Positions 15,712-23,684 of a DNA stretch of 64,000 nt are shown here, piece by piece. The notes under the pieces were generated by a model. That model saw only the letters and a program-made list of their open reading frames with translations, had not been told where the DNA came from and searched no databases. Location of the stretch: the NCBI RefSeq assembly GCF_047246645.1, contig NZ_JBFOKR010000001.1, forward strand, positions 186,001 to 250,000. The letters run 5' to 3'. Within the stretch, counting starts at the first letter, position 1. Each line of letters opens with the position of its first letter. Made by a program: the position numbers and the translations under genes. The DNA is from Ferdinandcohnia sp047246645 (GTDB taxonomy: Bacteria > Bacillota > Bacilli > Bacillales > Bacillaceae_L).

Positions 15712-17457
15712 ATTATCTATACAATCACTGTTAAATTATCAATTATTTCGTTGCTGGCTATATTTGTTTTTATAGTCTTGGGAATAATGTTTGCTTTTAT
15801 TAAAAAGTTGAATATCAAAATTTCGAGATATCGATCTTTGTTTGAACACAATCTAGAAGCTGTTTTTCGAACCGACCTTAAAGGAAACTTACTTAGTGTG
15901 AATAGTGCTGCAATCGATTTAACAGGGTTTAAGAAGGACGAATTGGTAGGTAAGCATTTTTCAGCTTTCGTACACAAAGGCGATGTGCAAATTATACATA
16001 AATCCTTTAACAATGCACTAAAGGGAGAAAAAGAAATCTTTGAAATACGAATAGTAAAGAAAGATGGATCATTAGCAGATGTAGGAATTACATCCGTTCG
16101 AATTATCGTAAAGGACAAAATTATTGGTGTATATGGAATTGTGAAGGATATGACTGAAGGTAAGAAAGCTCAGGAAACAATTAATTATCTTGCATACCAT
16201 GATGAATTAACGACACTTCCTAACCGGCGTCTATATACAATGAGGCTACATAAGTTAAAGCAGAAGCAAGTTCCATTTACCATCATGAACATCGACTTTG
16301 ATCGTTTTAAACGATTAAATGATCTTTTTGGACATGCATTTGGAGACAAGGTTTTAATAGAGATTGCAAATCGACTTAAAGCAAGTCTTGATGAATCTTT
16401 TTTTATTGCTAGAATGGGTGGAGACGAATTTAATGTAATTTTACCAAATGTTACGGAACAGGAAAAAGTAACAAGAATTGCTAATGATATTATCCAACAG
16501 TTTCGTAAACCACTTAAAGTTCGTGGACATGACTGCCTGATTACAGCGAGTATTGGTATTGCATTCTTTCCAGAGCACAGTGAAGATATAGATTCATTGG
16601 TGAAATTTGCGGATATTGCGATGTATAATGTAAAACAAAATGGTTCAGATGATTTTCAAGTGTATGATACTGACATGAATGACAAAACGATTGAAAAGAT
16701 TAACATGGAAAATGATTTGCGTTATGCACTTGAAAATGATCTTTTAGAGGTCTATTATCAGCCGAAGTATAATAGCTTCACTAATGAACTAATTGGCTCT
16801 GAAGCTCTTCTTCGCTGGAATCATAGTGAAATAGGAGCGATCTCTCCTGTTACTTTTATTAAGCTGGCTGAAGAAACAGGATTTATTATTCAAATTGAAA
16901 AATGGGTTCTTCGTCGGGTATGCCAACAAATTAATGAGTGGGTTAACTCAGGCTGCTTTAAAGGCAGGGTATCAATTAATATTTCACACATTCATTTCTA
17001 TCAAGGGGATATTACTGGCACGATTTTAAATACATTGAAGGAATTTAACCTTGACCCAACCTGTTTAGAAATTGAGATAACAGAAACAACGATGATGAAT
17101 AATGAATTTGAAACAAATAAGATTCTTCAAAAACTTAGAAGTATTGGTATAGAGATTAGTATGGATGATTTTGGAACGGGATACAGTTCGTTAGGGTATC
17201 TTCATAAACTGTCCATCGATCGACTAAAAATTGATAAGTCCTTTATACATGAAATGCAAAAAAACGAAGCAATTGTTGCAACAATAATATCGATGGCAAA
17301 TACCCTTCACCTTAAGGTAATTGCTGAAGGTGTAGAAACTAATGATCAAATCCAGGTTTTACATAAGTTGGGATGTCATGAAATCCAAGGTTATTTTTAT
17401 GGCAAGCCATTGGAAGCGGAATTGTTTAAACAAAACTATTTAGAATCGGTATCATAA
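15712..17457 (+). CDS. PAS-GGDEF-EAL cyclic-di-GMP turnover protein with probable ATT start
   Basis: A membrane-anchored protein of about 581 residues. One N-terminal helix (LAIFVFIVLGIMFAF) is followed by a PAS domain, a GGDEF domain with intact ARMGGDEFNVIL, and an EAL domain with GSEALLRW, DDFGTGYSSLGYL and IAEGVET. Both catalytic motifs are intact, so it could make and break c-di-GMP. A strong AAGGAGGG site (15699-15706) lies 5-6 bases before ATT at 15712. The first standard in-frame codon, TTG 15751, is 44 bases from that site and has none of its own. The frame is closed by TGA at 15691. ATT is therefore proposed as the start; TTG 15751 is the alternative. Confidence 0.85.
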   Translation: MIYTITVKLSIISLLAIFVFIVLGIMFAFIKKLNIKISRYRSLFEHNLEAVFRTDLKGNLLSVNSAAIDLTGFKKDELVGKHFSAFVHKGDVQIIHKSFNNALKGEKEIFEIRIVKKDGSLADVGITSVRIIVKDKIIGVYGIVKDMTEGKKAQETINYLAYHDELTTLPNRRLYTMRLHKLKQKQVPFTIMNIDFDRFKRLNDLFGHAFGDKVLIEIANRLKASLDESFFIARMGGDEFNVILPNVTEQEKVTRIANDIIQQFRKPLKVRGHDCLITASIGIAFFPEHSEDIDSLVKFADIAMYNVKQNGSDDFQVYDTDMNDKTIEKINMENDLRYALENDLLEVYYQPKYNSFTNELIGSEALLRWNHSEIGAISPVTFIKLAEETGFIIQIEKWVLRRVCQQINEWVNSGCFKGRVSINISHIHFYQGDITGTILNTLKEFNLDPTCLEIEITETTMMNNEFETNKILQKLRSIGIEISMDDFGTGYSSLGYLHKLSIDRLKIDKSFIHEMQKNEAIVATIISMANTLHLKVIAEGVETNDQIQVLHKLGCHEIQGYFYGKPLEAELFKQNYLESVS

Positions 17458-17460
17458 TAG

Positions 17461-17498
17461 AAAACTCGAAGGATGTTTTTAATCCTTCGAGTTTTTTG
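17461..17498. terminator. Bidirectional terminator between convergent genes
   Basis: AAAACTCGAAGGAT pairs with ATCCTTCGAGTTTT, with a T-run on one side and an A-rich flank on the other. Confidence 0.88.
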
Positions 17499-17501
17499 TT
17501 A

Positions 17502-18299
17502 TTATACAGATTGTTTTTGATTCTCCAACCGTATTTGTGCCACTGCTTCAGCAACAGAATCAACTATATGTGCTGCTTCTTGTTTGACTAGGTCATGTGC
17601 ATGAGACATAACATAGCTATGTGGTGTTAATTGAAACATCGGAATGTCATTAAAGGAATCACCAATACATGCAATTTCCTCTGGTTTAATAGAAAGTACG
17701 TTTAATAATGTTTGGAGTGCATTGCCCTTGCTAATTCCTTTTGGCATTATGTCTAATACATGCTTTTCAGAAATGAACAAATCAATTTGAGCACCTAGTT
17801 CTTCTTTTAATTGCTTTTCCATATTCATGATCTCATTTTCAAAGCCGATTAAAGTAATTTTCGATGGTTTCACTTCATCAAATTTTGTACCGATGGCTGG
17901 GTCGATAATTATTGGATGGAACATTCTTTCCTGTATCCCACTTACGTACTCATTTTCTTCACATGTGTAGTTCGTATCATAGCTACAAATGAGAGTTACA
18001 AAGTTTGAGGGGAGTACTTTATTATAAATTAATTCTGCGGTAGAAGTCTCAAATGTACGGGAGAAAATAGATTTATCTTCAGTTGTCGATACGAATGCTC
18101 CGTTTTGGCTAATTCTATGGAATTTTTCATTAATGGACGATAAAACTTCTATTATTTCATTGTCCATTCTTCCAGTAGCAATGCTAATTTGAATACCTTC
18201 TTCGACAGCAGATCTGAGTGCTCTGGCATCTTCATCCTTTACAGTGTTGTCATTTTGTAAGAGAGTTCCATCCAAGTCACTTACTATTAATTTGATCAA
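17502..18299 (-). CDS. Cof-type HAD-IIB hydrolase
   Basis: A 265-residue cytoplasmic phosphatase of the haloacid dehalogenase superfamily, Cof/IIB subfamily. Motif I is SDLDGTLL at residues 7-14, motif II is SIATGR, the lysine is in MPKGISKGNAL and motif IV is IGDSFNDIPMF. The long insert between motifs II and III is the C2 cap. Members dephosphorylate sugar phosphates, nucleotides or flavin mononucleotide, and the substrate is not readable. The start is TTG at 18299 with GGAGG 8 bases upstream. It is divergent from glcT. Confidence 0.9.
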   Translation of the reverse strand: MIKLIVSDLDGTLLQNDNTVKDEDARALRSAVEEGIQISIATGRMDNEIIEVLSSINEKFHRISQNGAFVSTTEDKSIFSRTFETSTAELIYNKVLPSNFVTLICSYDTNYTCEENEYVSGIQERMFHPIIIDPAIGTKFDEVKPSKITLIGFENEIMNMEKQLKEELGAQIDLFISEKHVLDIMPKGISKGNALQTLLNVLSIKPEEIACIGDSFNDIPMFQLTPHSYVMSHAHDLVKQEAAHIVDSVAEAVAQIRLENQKQSV

Positions 18300-18420
18300 T
18301 TTTTATTCCTCCGTTTTTTATGTACGTGTATTCTGTCATTATACATGAAATAGGATAAATGATATAAAGAAATGGCCTCATTATATTTGAATGTATTTAA
18401 ATAAATATGTAGAAACGTTG

Positions 18421-18452
18421 ACGTAATCCTATTACGATTAGTAAGATAGAGT
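18421..18452 (+). promoter_or_regulatory. Likely glcT promoter
   Basis: TTGACG (near 18419-18424) and TAAGAT (near 18443-18448) are spaced by about 18 bases and precede the glcT ribosome site (AAAGGAG) by about 20 bases. This is judged by eye. Confidence 0.4.
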
Positions 18453-18487
18453 GGTTAGTACATGCTTTTAAAGGAGCGGGATTCAAT

Positions 18488-19330
18488 ATGGAGTCCTTTA
18501 TCATAAAAAAAATATTAAATAATAATGTAGTAATTGCCACACACTCCACTTATCATGAAGTAGTATTAATTGGTAAGGGTATTGGATTTGGGAAAAATCA
18601 TGGTGATAACATTACACAAAATAAGGCAGAAAAGATATTTGTACTCCGCAATGAGAAGGAGCAGGAACAATACAAGGTATTGTTAACTTCCCTGGATGAA
18701 AGTTTTATTGAGGTAATGAATGACATTATTGACCATATTAGAAAGCGGGTACATGATCAGTTAAATGAGCATATCCATATTGCGTTGACCGACCATCTTG
18801 CCTTTGCGATTAAACGTTTGGAACAGGGTTTAGACCTTTCAAATCCATTTCTATTAGAGACAAAAACACTATATCCACTCGAATACGAAGTGGCTGCAGA
18901 AGTTGTCGAGATATTACGAGAAAAAACAAATATTAAATTACCCATTGGAGAAGTGGGTTTCATTGCTCTACATATACATAGTGCTTTATCCAACCGTTCT
19001 CTATCAGAGGTAAATAAACATTCTCATTTAATTTCCGAATTACTTACCTTAATTGAGAGAGAACTTGATCTTACACTTAATAGAGAAGGAGTTAATTATT
19101 TACGATTAATACGACATTTGCGTTATGTAATTGACAGAGTTGTGAACGGAGAAAAAGTAGAAGAAACCGAGAGTCTAGCAAAAGTGTTGAAAAAAGAATA
19201 TCCTGTATGCTATAATCTCTCGTGGAAAGTCATTAAAACAATGCAACAGGCACTTATTATGAATGTATCTGATGCTGAGGCTGTTTATCTCACTGTTCAT
19301 TTACAACGAATTGCAAGTAAAAATGAATAA
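18488..19330 (+). CDS. glcT: Transcription antiterminator GlcT (BglG/SacY family)
   Basis: A 280-residue RNA-binding antiterminator. The first 60 residues form the CAT RNA-binding domain (IIKKILNNNVVIATH, IGKGIGFGKNHGD). Two PRD domains follow, with HLAFAIKRLEQGL and FIALHIHSAL in PRD1 and RHLRYVIDRV and HLQRIA in PRD2 as phosphorylated histidine regions. In B. subtilis GlcT, EIIGlc and HPr phosphorylation set activity at the ptsG leader. Here the gene is followed by an antiterminator site but not by ptsG. ATG 18488 follows AAAGGAG. Confidence 0.93.
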   Translation: MESFIIKKILNNNVVIATHSTYHEVVLIGKGIGFGKNHGDNITQNKAEKIFVLRNEKEQEQYKVLLTSLDESFIEVMNDIIDHIRKRVHDQLNEHIHIALTDHLAFAIKRLEQGLDLSNPFLLETKTLYPLEYEVAAEVVEILREKTNIKLPIGEVGFIALHIHSALSNRSLSEVNKHSHLISELLTLIERELDLTLNREGVNYLRLIRHLRYVIDRVVNGEKVEETESLAKVLKKEYPVCYNLSWKVIKTMQQALIMNVSDAEAVYLTVHLQRIASKNE

Positions 19331-19336
19331 TACATT

Positions 19337-19365
19337 ACGTGTTACTGATACGATCAGGCATGAGT
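19337..19365 (+). promoter_or_regulatory. GlcT target RNA antiterminator (RAT)
   Basis: The sequence from 19337 contains GTTACTG and CAGGCATGAG in the hairpin order that defines BglG-family RAT sites, and from memory it matches the ptsG leader of B. subtilis closely. It overlaps the 5' arm of the following terminator, as expected for an antiterminator. GlcT binding would hold it open and allow read-through. Confidence 0.75.
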
Positions 19366-19452
19366 AAAGATTTGGTTGAAATTATGTACAAAGGGGTAAT
19401 CTATCTCTAAACATAATTAAAGTCCTTACTTTCTCATGTCTTTTTATTTTGT
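19359..19452 (+). terminator. Leader terminator overlapping the RAT
   Basis: CATGAG (19359-19364) with AAAG pairs with CTTT and CTCATG (19433-19438), followed by TCTTTTTATTTT. The 5' arm shares bases with the RAT, so the two structures exclude each other. It lies about 220 bases before ptsH. Confidence 0.65.
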
Positions 19453-19672
19453 TGTCTTTTTGTACAGCATTCAAGTAGGCGTAATACATAAATGATATAA
19501 GTGGAATAATACAGAAAGCGGCTGACTTTACTAGGCTTGTGCAATATTAACATGTTTTAATACTGTAGTCTTTTCGAATTGAAAAGATCCTACATATTGG
19601 TGTTGTCTAACATCATCTCGTACTAGTTAGTAAATCTTTTTCATAAAATCTTATTAAAAAGGGGAAATTCAA

Positions 19673-19939
19673 ATGGCTGAAAAAACATTTAAAATTACAA
19701 GTGAATCTGGAATTCATGCACGTCCAGCTACCGTATTAGTACAAGCAGCTGGAAAATTCAACTCTGACGTTCAATTACAATATAATGGTAAATCAGTAAA
19801 CCTTAAATCAATTATGGGCGTAATGTCTTTAGGTATTGGACAAGGCGCTGAAGTTAAAATTGTTGCAGAAGGCTCTGATGCTGATGAAGCTATTTCTGTA
19901 TTATCTGATACGATTGTAAAAGAAGGACTTGGTGAATAA
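19673..19939 (+). CDS. ptsH: Phosphocarrier protein HPr
   Basis: An 88-residue cytoplasmic phosphocarrier of the sugar phosphotransferase system. His15 lies in GIHARPAT and takes phosphate from Enzyme I. Ser46 lies in LKSIMGVMSLG and is the HPr-kinase site used in CcpA-dependent carbon control. The gene starts at ATG 19673 after AAAGGGG and ends in TAATG, sharing one base with ptsI. No ptsG lies upstream, so the GlcT leader may act on this operon directly. Confidence 0.97.
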   Translation: MAEKTFKITSESGIHARPATVLVQAAGKFNSDVQLQYNGKSVNLKSIMGVMSLGIGQGAEVKIVAEGSDADEAISVLSDTIVKEGLGE

Positions 19940-21657
19940 TGTCTACTGTTATTAAAGGTATAGCAGCATCAGCTGGGATTGCGATTGCAAAAAGCTTCCG
20001 TTTAGAGCACCCAGATCTTACAGTTGAGAAAAGAATAATTTCGGATAAAGAGGCTGAAACTCAACGTTTTGATGCAGCTGTAGAACAATCAAAAAAAGAA
20101 TTAGAAGTTATTAAAAATCGTGCAAATGAAGAGCTTGGAGAAGACAAAGCAGCTATTTTTGCAGCGCATCTTCTTGTGTTAAGTGACCCTGAACTGTTAG
20201 GCCCGATTAAGGAAAAAATAAATAACGACCAGGTTAATGCCGAGTTTGCATTACAAGAAGTTGCAACAATGTTTATTGGCATGTTTGAGGCAATGGATAA
20301 CGAATACATGAAGGAAAGAGCTGCTGATATTCGAGATGTAACAAAGCGTGTATTGTCTCATTTGTTAGGCGTTACTATTTCTAATCCAAGTATGATTTCT
20401 GAAGAGGTTATTATAATTGCAGAAGATTTAACTCCTTCTGATACTGCTCAACTAAACCGTAATTATGTAAAAGGGTTTACTACAGATATTGGTGGTCGTA
20501 CTTCACACTCTGCTATCATGGCAAGGTCAATGGAGATTCCTGCTGTTGTGGGAACAAAGAATGTTACTTCTGAGATTGAAAATGGAGTAATGGTGATTGT
20601 AGACGGTCTTGATGGCGATGTAATTGTTAACCCAACTGAAGAGGTTTTAGCTCAATATAGAGAAAAGAAAGAAAAATATGAAGCTCAAAAAACTGAATGG
20701 GCTAAGCTGAAAAATGAAAAAACAGTTACTAGTGACAATCAACATGTCGAGCTTGCTGCAAATATTGGAACGCCTGAAGATGTGAAAGGTGTTCTTGCTA
20801 ATGGTGGAGAGGGAGTAGGGTTATATCGTACTGAGTTTTTATACATGGGACGTGACCAACTGCCAACTGAGGAAGAGCAATTTGAAGCATACAAGACAGT
20901 ACTTGAGAGTATGGAAGGTAAGCCGGTTGTCGTTCGTACCCTTGACATCGGTGGCGATAAAGAACTTCCTTATTTAAATCTTCCAAAAGAAATGAATCCT
21001 TTCTTAGGCTTTAGAGCAATTCGTTTATGTTTAGAGGAACAAGATATTTTCCGTACTCAACTGCGAGCATTATTACGTGCAAGCTCTTACGGAAACTTAA
21101 AAATTATGTTCCCAATGATCGCTACACTGGATGAGTTCAGAGAAGCAAAGGCAATTCTATTAGAGGAAAAAGAAAAGCTTGTTGCAAGTGGAACTGAAGT
21201 TTCAGATTCGATTGAACTTGGTATCATGGTTGAAATTCCTTCAACTGCTGTGTTAGCTGACTTATTTGCAAAAGAAGTCGACTTCTTTAGTATTGGAACA
21301 AATGATTTAATTCAATATACAATGGCAGCTGACCGAATGAACGAAAGAGTATCATATCTGTATCAACCATATTCTCCTTCCATTTTACGTTTAGTTTCAA
21401 TGGTTATTGAAGCAGCTCATAAAGAAGGAAAGTGGGCAGGAATGTGTGGAGAAATGGCTGGAGATTCGATTGCGATTCCAATTCTGCTAGGGCTCGGACT
21501 TGATGAATTTAGTATGAGTGCTACTTCTATTTTGCCGGCTCGTTCACAGATTAAAAAGCTTTCAAAAGCTGAAATCGCTGGATTTAAGGAAAAAATTCTT
21601 TCAATGAGTACAACGGAAGAAGTTGTGCAGTTTGTAAAAGCTAATTTTATGGTATAA
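19939..21657 (+). CDS. ptsI: Phosphoenolpyruvate-protein phosphotransferase (Enzyme I)
   Basis: A 572-residue Enzyme I. It transfers phosphate from phosphoenolpyruvate to HPr. The phospho-histidine motif is GGRTSHSAIMARS at about residues 184-196. The PEP-binding barrel has EGVGLYRTEFLYM, FRAIRLCL, KIMFPMIA, EIPSTAVLAD, FSIGTNDLIQYTMA and the C-terminal Cys site GMCGEMAGD. The length is normal for Bacillus. It is coupled to ptsH by a TAATG overlap and followed by a terminator. Confidence 0.97.
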   Translation: MSTVIKGIAASAGIAIAKSFRLEHPDLTVEKRIISDKEAETQRFDAAVEQSKKELEVIKNRANEELGEDKAAIFAAHLLVLSDPELLGPIKEKINNDQVNAEFALQEVATMFIGMFEAMDNEYMKERAADIRDVTKRVLSHLLGVTISNPSMISEEVIIIAEDLTPSDTAQLNRNYVKGFTTDIGGRTSHSAIMARSMEIPAVVGTKNVTSEIENGVMVIVDGLDGDVIVNPTEEVLAQYREKKEKYEAQKTEWAKLKNEKTVTSDNQHVELAANIGTPEDVKGVLANGGEGVGLYRTEFLYMGRDQLPTEEEQFEAYKTVLESMEGKPVVVRTLDIGGDKELPYLNLPKEMNPFLGFRAIRLCLEEQDIFRTQLRALLRASSYGNLKIMFPMIATLDEFREAKAILLEEKEKLVASGTEVSDSIELGIMVEIPSTAVLADLFAKEVDFFSIGTNDLIQYTMAADRMNERVSYLYQPYSPSILRLVSMVIEAAHKEGKWAGMCGEMAGDSIAIPILLGLGLDEFSMSATSILPARSQIKKLSKAEIAGFKEKILSMSTTEEVVQFVKANFMV

Positions 21658-21660
21658 ATA

Positions 21661-21700
21661 AAAAAGTGAGTCAACCACATAGTGGTTTGACTCATTTTTT
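21661..21700. terminator. Bidirectional terminator after ptsI
   Basis: TGAGTCAACCAC pairs with its near complement AGTGGTTTGACTCA, flanked by A and T runs. It also serves the convergent acetyltransferase gene. Confidence 0.88.
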
Positions 21701-22367
21701 AAATACGTTGAAATGGGTTTTTCCATTCCATTAATAAACCGTAATTACATGATTCTTCATCTTCAAGGTAGTTTTCAATTAGTTGAACTGGGGTTCTACC
21801 ACAACGTAACAAGAACGTGATTACTGGATCTTTTAGTTCACCATCAATTACTTTTTTGATATACTCCTCAGCTTGTAGTTCTGATGAATGCTTTGAGTAA
21901 CCTGATAATCTGCCGCCACCAAGTAGTCTTTCTAATTGTAAATGCACAACAACTTCGTACATTGACTGCATTAACCATTTACCCAGTCCATATTTTCTAT
22001 AAGCTGGGCTCACACAAATATCCACAATATAAAGAGTATTTCCATCCTTAGTATGATTGCATATGTAACCATTATCTGTAATCTCTTCCCAAGTATGAGT
22101 TGGGTGATCTGGATCGAAGTCTACAATTAAAGCCGTCATAGAGCCGCAAATTTTTCCGTCTATTTCAACACAAAGAGCACCTTCAGGAAACAAACTTACA
22201 TGATTATGTAATTGATCCTTGTTCCACCATAGTTCAGATGGAAAGGGAGGAGGGAAGCTTTCCTGCTGCACTCGAATTAACTCATCAAAGTCATTGGTTG
22301 TATAGTTTCTAATAATTGCTTTTGTTGGTACATGCCTATTAAATACGTAAAGTTCTTTTCTAAACAT
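21699..22367 (-). CDS. ykwB: GNAT-family N-acetyltransferase (YkwB-like)
   Basis: A 222-residue cytoplasmic protein with a GNAT domain. The acetyl-CoA loop is DICVSPAYRKYGLGKWLM at about residues 113-130, preceded by the strand GNTLYIV. A family-specific tail with GGGRLSGY and DPVITFLLRCG follows. The position after ptsHI and before ykwC matches ykwB of B. subtilis, so the symbol rests on synteny. Substrate unknown. ATG at 22367 with GGGGTGAT upstream. Its stop nearly touches the ptsI terminator. Confidence 0.8.
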   Translation of the reverse strand: MFRKELYVFNRHVPTKAIIRNYTTNDFDELIRVQQESFPPPFPSELWWNKDQLHNHVSLFPEGALCVEIDGKICGSMTALIVDFDPDHPTHTWEEITDNGYICNHTKDGNTLYIVDICVSPAYRKYGLGKWLMQSMYEVVVHLQLERLLGGGRLSGYSKHSSELQAEEYIKKVIDGELKDPVITFLLRCGRTPVQLIENYLEDEESCNYGLLMEWKNPFQRI

Positions 22368-22472
22368 CTACTATCACCCCACTATTGACAGTTTACGTTA
22401 CTTTTTGTGGGTTGAAAAGGGAAAAAATCTATTGATTTATCGTAAACTTACAATCCTGTCGAGATTATGTTT

Positions 22473-22661
22473 TTATTCCTTCAGTTCAAAATAGGAATTA
22501 ACAACTTCCTCAATTAAAGCGGGTTCTGGCTGTTCTCCTTTAAAAGTGAATGGTAATTCTTTTACAAATTCACCTTCGCGATAAACATGGATTGCACCTT
22601 TTTGATTAATTACACTATATTCTGTTTCAAAACGATATCCATCTCGATCTATTGCACCCAT
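22473..22661 (-). CDS. Small conserved protein (62 aa, DUF5370-like)
   Basis: A 62-residue protein starting MGAIDRDGYRFETEYSVI, followed by KGAIHVYREGEFVKEL. I recall this pattern in a small Bacillus family (DUF5370, YbxH-like) of unknown function. There is no signal peptide. A strong TAAGGAGG site precedes the ATG. It lies in the same direction as the acetyltransferase, 106 bases upstream of it. Confidence 0.65.
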   Translation of the reverse strand: MGAIDRDGYRFETEYSVINQKGAIHVYREGEFVKELPFTFKGEQPEPALIEEVVNSYFELKE

Positions 22662-22796
22662 TAAAAATACCTCCTTACATATGCTTTATAAATAGTGTTC
22701 CAAATAAGCTAATTGATTACTCTATGGTTACGGAAGTAAACCAAATACATAAATTCATAAAAAGGCGAGAAATTTAAGAACAGGAGGATGATTATA

Positions 22797-23018
22797 ATGC
22801 TAGAAAATGAAAATGAAACTCAAGAACGAGACCCGCATTTTGATGGACGATTTGAAAGTATAATTAGTGATACTACTTCTATGCAAGGGGAACAGATGGG
22901 GATTAGAGCTGACGTCAATCCGGAAAATATGGTTCAGCCTAAAAATCCATTTCATATTAAGCCTAAGGTTGATAAGAAGATGAAGAAATTCCAAGATATA
23001 TTTAAAGGCGATAATTAG
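22797..23018 (+). CDS. Small hypothetical hydrophilic protein (73 aa)
   Basis: A 73-residue charged protein (MLENENETQERDPHFDGRF... ending KKMKKFQDIFKGDN) that I do not recognise. ATG 22797 is chosen because AGGAGG at 22782-22787 is 9 bases away. An earlier in-frame ATG at 22788 overlaps the ribosome site. No membrane segment. Its stop codon is directly followed by a copy of repeat family 2. Confidence 0.6.
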   Translation: MLENENETQERDPHFDGRFESIISDTTSMQGEQMGIRADVNPENMVQPKNPFHIKPKVDKKMKKFQDIFKGDN

Positions 23019-23110
23019 AAAACTCGGGGATTGCCGAGCCTTTAGGCGACAGCAGGGCCGTAGTTGCCCTTATGCAGATAGGAAAGTATTTATACTGTCC
23101 TATTTGCCAA
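23019..23110. repeat. Dispersed repeat family 2, copy 2
   Basis: Starts at AAAACTCGGGGATTGCCGAG right after the preceding stop codon. The segments TTTAGGCGACAGCAG, GCCGTAGTTGC and TTATGCAGATAGGAAAG match copy 1 at 6843-6945 almost base for base. CTCGG/CCGAG can form a hairpin. Confidence 0.8.
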
Positions 23111-23113
23111 GTA

Positions 23114-23147
23114 AAAAAGCCAGCAACATTGATTGCTGGCTTTCTAC
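23114..23147. terminator. Bidirectional terminator between convergent genes
   Basis: AAAGCCAGCA pairs perfectly with TGCTGGCTTT, with A-rich and T-rich flanks. It serves the YjcZ gene on the minus strand. Confidence 0.8.
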
Positions 23148-23157
23148 CTTTTTTATT

Positions 23158-23289
23158 TTAGAACCAAGCAGCGCCAACGATGATTAATAGGATAAATAAT
23201 ACAACGATTAGCGCAAAGCCTCCGCGACCGTAACCGTATCCATAACCTCCGAAACCACCGTATCCGTATCCACCGTATCCACAATACAT
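23158..23289 (-). CDS. YjcZ-family small sporulation protein (43 aa)
   Basis: A 43-residue protein: a tyrosine/glycine-rich start (MYCGYGGYGYGGFGGYGYG) followed by the membrane-type helix GFALIVVLFILLIIVGAAWF. This is the layout of YjcZ/YuaM small proteins of spore formers, made during sporulation. ATG 23287-23289 follows GGAGAGG. A second such gene lies just upstream on the same strand. It is too short to be found by length alone, but composition makes it secure. Confidence 0.88.
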   Translation of the reverse strand: MYCGYGGYGYGGFGGYGYGYGRGGFALIVVLFILLIIVGAAWF

Positions 23290-23340
23290 AATAACCTCTC
23301 CTTTTTTATAATTAATTATTGATTATTAAACTTTACTGGA

Positions 23341-23439
23341 TTAATATCCTACATAAGCAGCTCCAACAATGATCAATAGAATGAACAGCACGACAATCAA
23401 AGCAAAACCTGCTCCATATCCGCCTTTTACTCCACTCAT
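23341..23439 (-). CDS. YjcZ-family small sporulation protein (32 aa)
   Basis: A 32-residue protein MSGVKGGYGAGFALIVVLFI followed by LLIIVGAAYVGY. The hydrophobic stretch is nearly identical to that of the neighbouring gene at 23158-23289, so this is a tandem duplication of the family. ATG 23437-23439 follows GGAGG. Confidence 0.88.
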   Translation of the reverse strand: MSGVKGGYGAGFALIVVLFILLIIVGAAYVGY

Positions 23440-23684
23440 CTAGAACACCTCCATATCTGTTTGTTACTATCCTATGGAATATGTACCGGTTTCGTAAGGT
23501 ACAAATCCCCAATTTTTAGGTATTTTCTAAAGAAAAATGAAAACTTAGGCTATTATCACGAAGTTATTTACAGAATTATTAGTCATTATATTGACGCAAA
23601 ATTTTCCTCTATATATACTTTAAAGGAAATAAAAAGGTGAATATTGAAAAAATAAATAAGGTTGCTTAAAGGGGGTAGGGCTCT

